This document shows positions 54,932 through 62,833 of a stretch of DNA of 64,000 nt, piece after piece (the first letter of the stretch is position 1; the number at the start of each line of letters is the position of its first letter). The notes beneath the pieces are model-generated. The model did no database searches and was not told the DNA's origin. It saw nothing but the letters and a program-made list of their open reading frames with translations. The stretch spans positions 62,001 through 126,000 of the forward strand of contig NZ_JACWMS010000003.1 of NCBI RefSeq assembly GCF_014673215.1. The letters run 5' to 3'. The stretch is from Gordonia hankookensis (lineage in GTDB: Bacteria; Actinomycetota; Actinomycetes; Mycobacteriales; Mycobacteriaceae). Made by a program: the position numbers and the translations under genes.

Positions 54932-56493
54932 AATTCATCCAGATCCTCGAGGAGCCGATCGAGCCAGGCGGACTCGTCGAGTGGATGCCCTACGTTCCGG
55001 GTGGGCTCGGCAGCTGGAGTCACGACTCGCGGTTGACCTCGCACAATCACGAACAGCATCTGCGGTCGGCCTTCGAGTACCGCCTGCGCACCCGCCGGGA
55101 AGGTGGCCGGGAATCGTGGCTCGGTCTCTCCATCGAGTTCGATGAGCCGCTGTCGATCCCGGCGATCCGCAGCACCCTGATGACCTGGATCGATCGGCAC
55201 GAGGTCCTCCGCAGCCATGTCGTCATCAAGGGCGACGGCCTGCAACGACTCAGCACGGACGTGGGCACGGTCAAGCTCAAGATGGGCCGGATCGGCTGGT
55301 ACACCCAGTCGGGTCCGCTCGTCGAGCAGATCGCCGGCGCCTTCGACCGGGCGACCGCGCCCCTGCACTGGCCCGCGTACATGTTCGCCACCGTCGGCCG
55401 TGAGGACTCCTTCACGTTGCTGTTCGCCGCCGACCACTCACTGGTCGACGGATACTCGCTGATCATGGCCCAGCAAGAACTGGTGACGCTCTACCGGTCG
55501 GCGCGAGATCACACCGAACCCGATCTGCCGACGGTCGGCAGTTACGTCGATTTCAGTGCCGAGGAACGTCGGCAGGCAGATCAGACCGGCGCCGACCATC
55601 CCGCCGTGTCCACCTGGTCGTCGTTCCTGCGCAGCGGCCGCGGCAGCCTGCCCGGCTTCGACTACCGTCGCGCCGGCACCGACGGCGACACGGATTCCGC
55701 CACGGCCCCGGCTGCCGCCGACTCGGTGCCGGCCGAGACCGATGACAGTCCGGTCCCGCAGGATTCGATCACCGGCGTCGTCCTCGACGACGACGCGGCC
55801 AACCGGTTCACGGCGGTGTGCTCGCAGGCAGGCGGGACCCTGACAGCCGGAGTGCTCGCGGCATTCGCCATCGTCTATCACGAACGGACCGGTGACCCCG
55901 AGTTCCGCTGCGTCCTACCCCGCCACACGCGCGACCACACCCGATGGCTCACCGCGCTCGGCTGGTTCGTCGCTGTCGCGCCCTTCTGCCTCGACGTCTC
56001 CGATTCCCCTACCTTCGATCAGGCCGTCACGCGGGCCACCGCCGAGCTGAAACGATCCCGGCAGGGCGCATCCCTGCCGTTCCTGCGCGTCGCCGAACTC
56101 ATCGGCTACCAGGGCGAGCCCCACTTCGTCATCTCGTTCATCGACACCCGGTACGCGCCCGGCGCCGCGGCGGCAGACGAGGGCCGCGCCAAGGTGCTGC
56201 GCAGTCACAGCTACGCCACCGACGAGGTCTTCATCTGGATCAATCGGACGCCGTCCGGAATGCGCGTTTCGGCCCGATTCCCCGCCAGGGCGACCGCCGC
56301 CGTCGGCCCCACTGTTGACTCGACGACAGAAGTGAACAATCTCACCTCGGCCGGGATCGACGATGCCGCCGACGACGACACGTCCGGCGCGGTGCACGCC
56401 TACCTGGGCCGTTTCACCGAGCTCGTCCGGGCCATCGGCGATGCCAGCACCTTCGGTGTCGCGAACCCACCCGGTGCCCAACCGAGCAATTGA
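54928..56493 (+). CDS. PapA-like acyltransferase 4 (condensation fold)
   Basis: 521 aa. N-terminal PGGLVEWMP, then RHEVLRSHV (90-98), [19 protein letters not shown] with an intact HxxxDG (H170, D174, G175), [24 protein letters not shown] and [22 protein letters not shown] Thr/Ala/Asp-rich insert lies near residues 245-275 and a polar insert near 450-490. It is coupled to the sufE-like gene by ATGA, away from the other three copies. It sits directly before accA3, which in M. tuberculosis follows Rv3284 without such a gene. Confidence 0.82.
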   Translation: MKFIQILEEPIEPGGLVEWMPYVPGGLGSWSHDSRLTSHNHEQHLRSAFEYRLRTRREGGRESWLGLSIEFDEPLSIPAIRSTLMTWIDRHEVLRSHVVIKGDGLQRLSTDVGTVKLKMGRIGWYTQSGPLVEQIAGAFDRATAPLHWPAYMFATVGREDSFTLLFAADHSLVDGYSLIMAQQELVTLYRSARDHTEPDLPTVGSYVDFSAEERRQADQTGADHPAVSTWSSFLRSGRGSLPGFDYRRAGTDGDTDSATAPAAADSVPAETDDSPVPQDSITGVVLDDDAANRFTAVCSQAGGTLTAGVLAAFAIVYHERTGDPEFRCVLPRHTRDHTRWLTALGWFVAVAPFCLDVSDSPTFDQAVTRATAELKRSRQGASLPFLRVAELIGYQGEPHFVISFIDTRYAPGAAAADEGRAKVLRSHSYATDEVFIWINRTPSGMRVSARFPARATAAVGPTVDSTTEVNNLTSAGIDDAADDDTSGAVHAYLGRFTELVRAIGDASTFGVANPPGAQPSN

Positions 56494-56509
56494 TCGGTGA
56501 GCTAGGGTA

Positions 56510-56536
56510 TTGCCCTGAGCGCGTGGCACCTAGACT
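56510..56536 (+). promoter_or_regulatory. Promoter of accA3
   Basis: TTGCCC (56510-56515), 15 bp, TAGACT (56531-56536). It gives a leader of about 120 nt before GTG 56664. Confidence 0.4.
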
Positions 56537-56663
56537 CCAAGTGTCATGCGTCACCCTGATCGGCCACCACCATGTCCGTCACGGGGTGAACTCAGAACGA
56601 GTGTGATGCCCGACCACCAGCCGGTGTCGCCCAACGACGACGACACGACGCCCAGGAGAACAA

Positions 56664-58478
56664 GTGCCTAGTCCCTCTGCGAACAGCTCGACCATTTCCA
56701 AGGTGCTCATCGCCAATCGCGGTGAGATCGCCGTCCGTGTGATCCGCGCAGCCCGAGACGCCGGTCTCCCCAGCGTCGCCGTGTACGCGGAGCCGGACGC
56801 CGACGCACTGTTCGTGAAGCTCGCGGACGAGGCGTTCGCCCTTGGTGGTCAGACCTCCGCCGAGTCGTACCTGGTGTTCGACAAGATCCTCGACGCCGCA
56901 GCCAAGTCGGGCGCAAACGCCATCCACCCCGGATACGGCTTCCTCTCCGAGAACGGCGACTTCGCCCAGGCCGTCATCGATGCGGGACTGATCTGGATCG
57001 GACCGTCGCCGCAGTCGATCCGCGACCTCGGCGACAAGGTCACCGCACGCCACATCGCGCTGAAGGCCGACGCCCCGATGGCTCCGGGCACCAAGGACCC
57101 GGTGAAGGACGCCGACGAGGTCGTCGCCTTCGCCGAGGAACACGGCGTGCCGGTCGCGATCAAGGCGGCGTTCGGCGGCGGTGGCCGCGGCATGAAGGTC
57201 GCCTACACCATCGAGGAGATCCCGCACCTGTTCGAGTCGGCCACGCGCGAGGCGGTCTCCGCCTTCGGACGCGGCGAGTGCTTCGTCGAGCGGTACCTCG
57301 ACAAGGCCCGCCACGTCGAGGCCCAGGTCATCGCCGACCAGCACGGCAACGTCATCGTCGCCGGCACCCGCGACTGCTCGCTGCAGCGTCGCTTCCAGAA
57401 GCTCGTCGAGGAGGCCCCCGCGCCGTTCCTCACCGACGAACAGCGCACCAAGATCCACGAGTCCGCCAAGGCGATCTGCCGCGAGGCCGGTTACTACGGC
57501 GCAGGCACCGTCGAGTTCCTCGTCGGCAGCGACGGGCTGGTCTCGTTCCTCGAGGTCAACACGCGGCTCCAGGTCGAGCACCCGGTCACCGAGGAGACCG
57601 CGGGCATCGACCTCGTCCGCCAGCAGTTCCGGATCGCCAACGGCGAGAAGCTGGAGATCTCCGAGGACCCGACACCGCGCGGCCACTCGTTCGAGTTCCG
57701 CATCAACGGCGAGGACGCCGGCCGCAACTTCCTGCCCGCCCCGGGCCCGGTCACGGTCTACAAGGAGCCGACCGGCCCCGGCGTCCGCGTCGACTCCGGT
57801 GTGGTCGCAGGCGACGTCATCGGTGGTCAGTTCGACTCGATGCTCGCCAAGCTGATCGTCACCGGCGAGAACCGCGAGCAGGCCCTGGAGCGTTCGCGTC
57901 GTGCTCTCGCAGAGTTCCATGTCGAGGGTCTGGCCACGGTCATCCCGTTCCACCGGCACATCGTCGAGAACCCGGCCTTCCACGGTCACGTCGACGAGAA
58001 CGGCGACGAGAAGTTCGACATCTACACCAAGTGGATCGAGACCGATTGGGAGAACCCGATCGAGCCGTTCACCGGCGGTGAGCCCATCGAAGACGACGAG
58101 TCGCTGCCGCGCCAGAACGTGGTGGTCGAGGTCGGCGGCCGTCGCGTCGAGGTCTCCCTGCCCGGCGACCTCGCGCTCGGTGGCGGCGGCGGCAGCGCCA
58201 ACGGCGTGGTCCGCAAGAAGCCCAAGGCCCGTGCGCGCAAGAAGGGTGGCGGCGCGGCCGCATCCGGCGACGCCGTGCAGGCCCCCATGCAGGGCACCGT
58301 CGTCAAGGTGGCCGTCGAGGAGGGCCAGGAGGTCTCCGCGGGCGAGCTCGTGGTGGTGCTCGAGGCCATGAAGATGGAGAACCCGGTCACCGCACACAAG
58401 GACGGTGTGGTCACCGGCCTGGCCGTCGAGGCGGGCGCCGCGGTCACCCAGGGCACCATGCTCCTCGAGCTGAAGTAG
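56664..58478 (+). CDS. accA3: Biotin-dependent acyl-CoA carboxylase alpha subunit
   Basis: 604 aa. Biotin carboxylase ([45 protein letters not shown]), a linker with a Lys/Arg-rich patch, and a C-terminal biotin carrier domain with K570 in EAMKMEN. It carboxylates biotin for AccD5 (43864) and other beta subunits. AGGAGA lies 6 nt before GTG 56664. It matches Rv3285. Confidence 0.96.
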   Translation: MPSPSANSSTISKVLIANRGEIAVRVIRAARDAGLPSVAVYAEPDADALFVKLADEAFALGGQTSAESYLVFDKILDAAAKSGANAIHPGYGFLSENGDFAQAVIDAGLIWIGPSPQSIRDLGDKVTARHIALKADAPMAPGTKDPVKDADEVVAFAEEHGVPVAIKAAFGGGGRGMKVAYTIEEIPHLFESATREAVSAFGRGECFVERYLDKARHVEAQVIADQHGNVIVAGTRDCSLQRRFQKLVEEAPAPFLTDEQRTKIHESAKAICREAGYYGAGTVEFLVGSDGLVSFLEVNTRLQVEHPVTEETAGIDLVRQQFRIANGEKLEISEDPTPRGHSFEFRINGEDAGRNFLPAPGPVTVYKEPTGPGVRVDSGVVAGDVIGGQFDSMLAKLIVTGENREQALERSRRALAEFHVEGLATVIPFHRHIVENPAFHGHVDENGDEKFDIYTKWIETDWENPIEPFTGGEPIEDDESLPRQNVVVEVGGRRVEVSLPGDLALGGGGGSANGVVRKKPKARARKKGGGAAASGDAVQAPMQGTVVKVAVEEGQEVSAGELVVVLEAMKMENPVTAHKDGVVTGLAVEAGAAVTQGTMLLELK

Positions 58479-58494
58479 GACTCCAACCGCATTC

Positions 58495-58857
58495 ATGAAT
58501 CCGGTCGAGATCAACGCCGGGACGTGGTATCTGCGAGCGCTGCGCGCTGACGAGCGGATGACCGACGTCCCGGCGTTGTCGGATCTGGGCATCGACGATC
58601 CGGACGCCTACGTCGCTGCCACGAACGCCGCCTGGGCAGACGAGACGGGCTACGTCTGGGCCGTCTGCATACCCACCACGGGCGAACTCATCGCCCTGAT
58701 CGGGGTCCGGCGCGACCACGACGGCGGTCATCTGTGGGGGCGAGCCCGAGTCGGCCACGACGAGGCCCTGCATGCTGCGGTTGCGCCGGTGACACGTTTT
58801 GCCGAAGGCGCACTCGGACTCACCGTCGGCCCCATCGACACGACCCCGGGCAGCTGA
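58495..58857 (+). CDS. Short GNAT-like protein
   Basis: 120 aa. The pattern WYLRALRADERM then YVWAVCIPTTGELIALIGV resembles the first half of GNAT acetyltransferases, but the acetyl-CoA loop (Q/RxxGxG/A) is absent. It may be a truncated or degenerate member. It lies 16 bp after accA3 on the same strand and is probably co-transcribed. No function assigned. Confidence 0.6.
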   Translation: MNPVEINAGTWYLRALRADERMTDVPALSDLGIDDPDAYVAATNAAWADETGYVWAVCIPTTGELIALIGVRRDHDGGHLWGRARVGHDEALHAAVAPVTRFAEGALGLTVGPIDTTPGS

Positions 58858-58864
58858 TCCGCGC

Positions 58865-59626
58865 TCAGAGCAGCGAGGTCGCCGACCACCCCGGGCTGGG
58901 TGTCAGGCTGGGCCACGGCTGCCCGCCATGGGCGGGTGCGCGCTGCGGGACGCCCGACGACACCATGGCAGCGCACGCGTTCTGATCGGCGGTCGGTGTC
59001 GGGTAGATGGCGGCGAAATCGACTCTGGTGGTATGCCAGTCGCCGAACACTTCGCCGTCGGGCGTTCGCTTGGTGCCGCTCTTCACCTTGGGCGGTCCGG
59101 CGCCGACTCTGCGGAAGTCGATCTCGACGGGCCGCGGCGCGTCGGTGCGCGACGTCCACGACGACCCATTCCCCGGACCATCACGAACGGATCGAAATCC
59201 ATGGCGACACAGCACGATCCGCGTCCAGTCCCCGTCGTCGAGTCGCCGCAGACCGGTGAAGATCGCGGTGCCGACACCCGGCCGATCCGCCGACACGTCG
59301 GGCGGGTAGGCGGCGATCATGCTGTCGATGTTCGAGGGCGACGCCGCGACGAAGCCGTGGTAACCCCACGTCGTCGACCGGCCGGCGTCGGCCAGTTCGA
59401 ACGATTCGACATAGGCCCGGACAAAGGTGCCCTCGGGGCCGAACAGATCGAGAACCGGACCGGGCAGCCAGCGGAAGGTGATGTCGAGGTCGGCCGGTAC
59501 GTGTTCGTTCACGCGGGGCACCGCATCGCCGGTCACCGCGGGGCTCCCGCCGCAGCCACAGACCACCACCATCGCGATACCGGCCGCCGCCAGCGCCGCA
59601 ACGGGTCCACGATGTGCTCGCTTCAC
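58865..59626 (-). CDS. Hypothetical lipoprotein
   Basis: 253 aa. GTG 59626 follows GAGG 8 nt upstream and gives MKRAHRGP, a hydrophobic core and lipobox VVCGC, so it is probably lipid-anchored. The mature part has no motif I know; two cysteines (in VLCRHGF and NACAAM) could form a disulfide. It is convergent with the GNAT-like gene by 7 bp. Confidence 0.72.
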   Translation of the reverse strand: MKRAHRGPVAALAAAGIAMVVVCGCGGSPAVTGDAVPRVNEHVPADLDITFRWLPGPVLDLFGPEGTFVRAYVESFELADAGRSTTWGYHGFVAASPSNIDSMIAAYPPDVSADRPGVGTAIFTGLRRLDDGDWTRIVLCRHGFRSVRDGPGNGSSWTSRTDAPRPVEIDFRRVGAGPPKVKSGTKRTPDGEVFGDWHTTRVDFAAIYPTPTADQNACAAMVSSGVPQRAPAHGGQPWPSLTPSPGWSATSLL

Positions 59627-59796
59627 GACGATCACCTCTTCACCCATTCGTTCCGGGCCGGCTCACCTGCACACTAGGCAGGTCGCCGGCAGCCGCGAGG
59701 CGTTCGCATGCATCGGAATGGCGACGAGAAGGCAACGAAACCGCAGCGGCGTGGATGTTTCACCAGATGTCGGTCACGACGCGGCCCGGCGCCGCC

Positions 59797-61401
59797 TCAG
59801 TTCACCGTCTTCCCGATCGGCACGTCCTGGGCAGCTCCGGCGTCGTGCTCCGCGCGCACGGTGTGCGTATCCACGGCCGTGTCCGAATCCGGCGAGGCGT
59901 CTGGGTCATGGAAGTCACGACTCCGGATCAGTGCCGCCGCGATCAGGCCCGCAACCAGCGCCACCACCGCGGCGATGAGGAGGACGCGATCCAGCGCGTC
60001 GGCATACCCCTGCGCCGCTGCCCGGGCGACCCCGGCGCGGAGCGGGCCCGGCACGGTCCCCAAAACGCCTGCCATGTTGCCGTCGGCGACGGCATCGCCG
60101 ATTTCTCGTGCGCGTGCCGACAGCGGCCCGCCGGTCAACGCCGACGCCACCGTGTCGGCGAAATGCGATGCGAGCACACTGCCGAGCACCGCCACCCCGG
60201 TGGCGATGCCGATCTGCCGGAAGGTGGAGTTGATCCCCGACGCCATCCCCGCCCGCTCCTGCTCGACCACACCCACGGCCGTCGAAGCCAGCGGCGGATT
60301 GATCAGACCGGTCCCGACGCCTGCGACGACGAACCCCGGCACGAGCTGAGTCCAGCTGCCGGTCGGGTCCGTGCCGCGCATCAGCCAGAGTCCGGCCGCC
60401 ACGAGCACGAATCCGGGACCGATGAGCCATCTCACCGGCACCAGATCCGAGAGTCGGCCTGCGACGGCGGCCGCGACGAACACGACCGCCGAGAACGGCA
60501 GGAAGCGCAATCCGGCCTCCAGCGCCGAGTAACCCATGATGGTCTGCAGGTAGATGACCAGGTAGGTCAGGGCCGAGAAGATCGACGCCGACACCGCCCA
60601 CGCCGCGATCAGACCACCGTTGAAGGTCGGCACCCGGAGCAGTGCGCCGTCGATCATCGGGTCCGCGACCATCCGTTCGACGACGACGAAGGCCACCAGG
60701 AGCACCGCGGCTGCGATGAGCGAGCCGGCGACCGTCGACGACCCCCATCCGTCGGCATGGCTACGGATGAGACCGAAGACCAGGAATGCCAGGGCCGCAC
60801 TGAAACTCACACAACCCAGCCAGTCGATGCGCCGTGTCCCGGGGGCCTTCGACTCGTCGACTCCGAAGTAGGTGACCGCCAACGCCGCGATGCCCACCGG
60901 AATGTTGACGTAGAAGATCCAGTGCCAGGAGAGTCCCGTCGTGAGCACCCCGCCGAGAACCGGCCCGACGGCAACCGAGACGCCCGTCACCGCGCCGAAC
61001 ACACCGAACGCGACGCCCCTCTCCTTGGGCGCGAAGGCCTGCGCCAACAGCGCCAGCGACGTGGCGAACATGATCGCCCCACCGACACCCTGCACAGCCC
61101 TCGCGGCGACCAGGATCTCGATGGTGGGCGCCAGGCCGCACGCCAGCGAACCGATCGTGAACACGACGATGCCGGACGCGAACACCAGCTTGCGACCGAT
61201 GATGTCGGCGATGGTCCCCGCCGTCAGCAGCAGCGCCGCGAGGGTCAGCGCGTACGCGTCGATCACCCATTGGAGACCGGCCAACGACGATCCCAGGTCT
61301 CGCTGGATGTCGGGTAGCGCGACGTTCACGATCGTCACATCGAGCAGCAACATGAACACCCCGGTACACACCGCAGCCAGGGTCAACCATTTCCGAGGCA
61401 T
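59797..61401 (-). CDS. DHA2-type MFS drug exporter (14 helices)
   Basis: 534 aa proton-driven exporter of the EmrB/QacA branch. LDVTIVNVALPDIQ in helix 1, motif A-like GTIADIIGRK, and motif C GVSVAVGPVLGG mark the family. AAGGAGG lies 7 nt before ATG 61401. It is divergent from a TetR gene, with two operator-like palindromes between them, so it is probably induced by its substrates. Which drugs it carries cannot be told. Confidence 0.92.
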   Translation of the reverse strand: MPRKWLTLAAVCTGVFMLLLDVTIVNVALPDIQRDLGSSLAGLQWVIDAYALTLAALLLTAGTIADIIGRKLVFASGIVVFTIGSLACGLAPTIEILVAARAVQGVGGAIMFATSLALLAQAFAPKERGVAFGVFGAVTGVSVAVGPVLGGVLTTGLSWHWIFYVNIPVGIAALAVTYFGVDESKAPGTRRIDWLGCVSFSAALAFLVFGLIRSHADGWGSSTVAGSLIAAAVLLVAFVVVERMVADPMIDGALLRVPTFNGGLIAAWAVSASIFSALTYLVIYLQTIMGYSALEAGLRFLPFSAVVFVAAAVAGRLSDLVPVRWLIGPGFVLVAAGLWLMRGTDPTGSWTQLVPGFVVAGVGTGLINPPLASTAVGVVEQERAGMASGINSTFRQIGIATGVAVLGSVLASHFADTVASALTGGPLSARAREIGDAVADGNMAGVLGTVPGPLRAGVARAAAQGYADALDRVLLIAAVVALVAGLIAAALIRSRDFHDPDASPDSDTAVDTHTVRAEHDAGAAQDVPIGKTVN

Positions 61402-61417
61402 CGCACCCCTCCTTATT

Positions 61418-61431
61418 TGAGTTTCGACTCA
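61418..61431. promoter_or_regulatory. Operator-like palindrome A (TGAGTTTCGACTCA)
   Basis: TGAGT and ACTCA flank TTCG. It covers the region just upstream of the MFS ribosome site. Its partner (61450) has the same TGAGYNNNNACTCA form, centre to centre 32 bp, about three helical turns. Confidence 0.6.
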
Positions 61432-61449
61432 GTTAATCGTCACACATTC

Positions 61450-61463
61450 TGAGCGGTTACTCA
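61450..61463. promoter_or_regulatory. Operator-like palindrome B (TGAGCGGTTACTCA)
   Basis: The second copy of TGAGYNNNNACTCA lies upstream of the -10 box of the TetR gene. Two equally faced sites would let one TetR dimer pair control both divergent genes. Confidence 0.6.
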
Positions 61464-61482
61464 ATAAGTATTCGTTCCCGCG

Positions 61483-61488
61483 TAGAGT
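61483..61488 (+). promoter_or_regulatory. -10 box (TAGAGT) of the tetR gene
   Basis: It ends 8 nt before GTG 61496 and overlaps the alternative GTG 61487, so the downstream start is preferred. Confidence 0.4.
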
Positions 61489-61495
61489 GCCAGAC

Positions 61496-62101
61496 GTGAC
61501 GCGACGTGGACGGCCACCGAAGACCGGGCGAGACGAGATCGTCACGGCCACCCTGGCCGTCCTGCGCGATCGAGGCATCGCCCGTCTGACGACCCGCGAG
61601 ATCGCCGATCGGCTCGACATCTCCGAGGGCAGCATCTTTTACCATTTCGGAGACCGAAAAGACCTGGTGGGTGCCGTTTTCACCGAGGCACTGCGGCCGC
61701 TGTGGGAGTTCGGGCCGACGATGCCGCCTGCCCCGCATGACGTCGCCGAGGTGCGCGAGGTCCTCACCGTCTTCGTCGCACGCCTCGAGGAGTTCCTCGA
61801 GGCCGGCCTCGACGTGCTGATGGCCGCCCAGGCCGACAGCGAACTCCGTGCGGAACTGGGTGGCGTGATCCTGGAGAACGATTACGGACCGCAGCGTGGG
61901 GTGACGGCGATCAGCGGGTACCTGAGATCCGCGCAAGACGCCGGCGTGGTCGATCCTGCGGTGGACGTACATGTGACCGCCCATCTCCTGATCGCGTCGG
62001 TCTTCCTCCGGCACGCGCAGCCGATTCTGGTCGGCCATTCCCGCGGCCTGCCGTCACGCGACCAGACTCTCGAATCGATCGTCGCGACCCTGCACCGCTG
62101 A
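61496..62101 (+). CDS. TetR family regulator of the MFS exporter
   Basis: 201 aa. Basic start TRRGRPPKTG, then helix-turn-helix TTREIADRLDISEGSIFYHF, and a C-terminal ligand domain of normal size. Divergent from the exporter, with paired operators in the gap. It ends 8 bp from the convergent MobA-like gene. Confidence 0.9.
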   Translation: MTRRGRPPKTGRDEIVTATLAVLRDRGIARLTTREIADRLDISEGSIFYHFGDRKDLVGAVFTEALRPLWEFGPTMPPAPHDVAEVREVLTVFVARLEEFLEAGLDVLMAAQADSELRAELGGVILENDYGPQRGVTAISGYLRSAQDAGVVDPAVDVHVTAHLLIASVFLRHAQPILVGHSRGLPSRDQTLESIVATLHR

Positions 62102-62109
62102 GCCCCGAC

Positions 62110-62697
62110 TCACCCAGGGGTGTCCCGATCCCGGCCGTTGGCCAGATCGCCACATTCGACCAGGAGCAGGTCGGCGCGGTGGGCGGCCAGGTACGGCTGC
62201 GCACCCATATCACCGGTCACCGTCGCGATCACCCCGTCGAGGTGATCGGTCCCGAGGTACACCGGATGTCCGGGTCGACCGTCGAAGACCGCCCGAGCGA
62301 TGCCATCTCGCCTGCGTCCGACCGCGGCGAGAAGTCGGTTGGTCACATCCGGACCGACGTCCGGCGTGTCAACAACGTGTAAAACCATGCCGTCCGCGTC
62401 GAGGTCGCGCACCGCTGTCGCCACCACCCGGACGGTCTCCCCCAGGCCGCTCCGCCAGTCGGGCACGATGATCGCCGACGCTCCCTCCGGTGGGTCGACG
62501 ATCCGGGCGCCCATCGCGACGTACACATCGGAACAGCCGCCACGGGCCAGCGCATCGACCGATCGACGAAGCCAATCTCCGTCCTCAGCAACGATTTTGG
62601 GCGCACCGAAGCGACTCCCGGCGCCCGCGGCCAGCACCACCCCGACGAGGCGGCCCCGCTCGCGCCGCCGGTCCGGAACACTCGGCTCGACAATCAT
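62110..62697 (-). CDS. MobA-like NTP transferase (MocA-type)
   Basis: 195 aa. VVLAAGAGSRFGAPK is the nucleotide-binding signature, and HVVDTPDVGPDV marks the metal site. Related enzymes add CMP or GMP to molybdenum cofactor, or activate sugars. The neighbouring nucleobase permease makes a link to a purine-oxidising molybdoenzyme plausible, but that enzyme is not in the window. ATG 62697; a TAGTAT -10 box (62714-62709) lies upstream. Confidence 0.8.
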   Translation of the reverse strand: MIVEPSVPDRRRERGRLVGVVLAAGAGSRFGAPKIVAEDGDWLRRSVDALARGGCSDVYVAMGARIVDPPEGASAIIVPDWRSGLGETVRVVATAVRDLDADGMVLHVVDTPDVGPDVTNRLLAAVGRRRDGIARAVFDGRPGHPVYLGTDHLDGVIATVTGDMGAQPYLAAHRADLLLVECGDLANGRDRDTPG

Positions 62698-62730
62698 GAC
62701 GACGGTCGATACTAGTGCGGCACAACCCCT

Positions 62731-62759
62731 TTGTCCGATTTACCAGAAGGAAATATACG
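62731..62759 (+). promoter_or_regulatory. Promoter of the nucleobase permease
   Basis: TTGTCC (62731-62736), 17 bp, TATACG (62754-62759), in a locally A/T-rich stretch. Leader of about 68 nt; GAGGTG lies 7 nt before ATG 62834. Confidence 0.55.
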
Positions 62760-62833
62760 ATCTCCCACCCAGCGGGAACAGCCGTCGAGGTCCAAGATGT
62801 AGCGGTCAACGGCCGACATAGAGGTGAGCGAGC

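Noticed and set aside
46472..56493. A non-ribosomal peptide synthetase cluster suggested by the condensation-fold proteins
   Set aside because: There are no adenylation or carrier domains; lengths and motifs fit stand-alone PapA-type enzymes.
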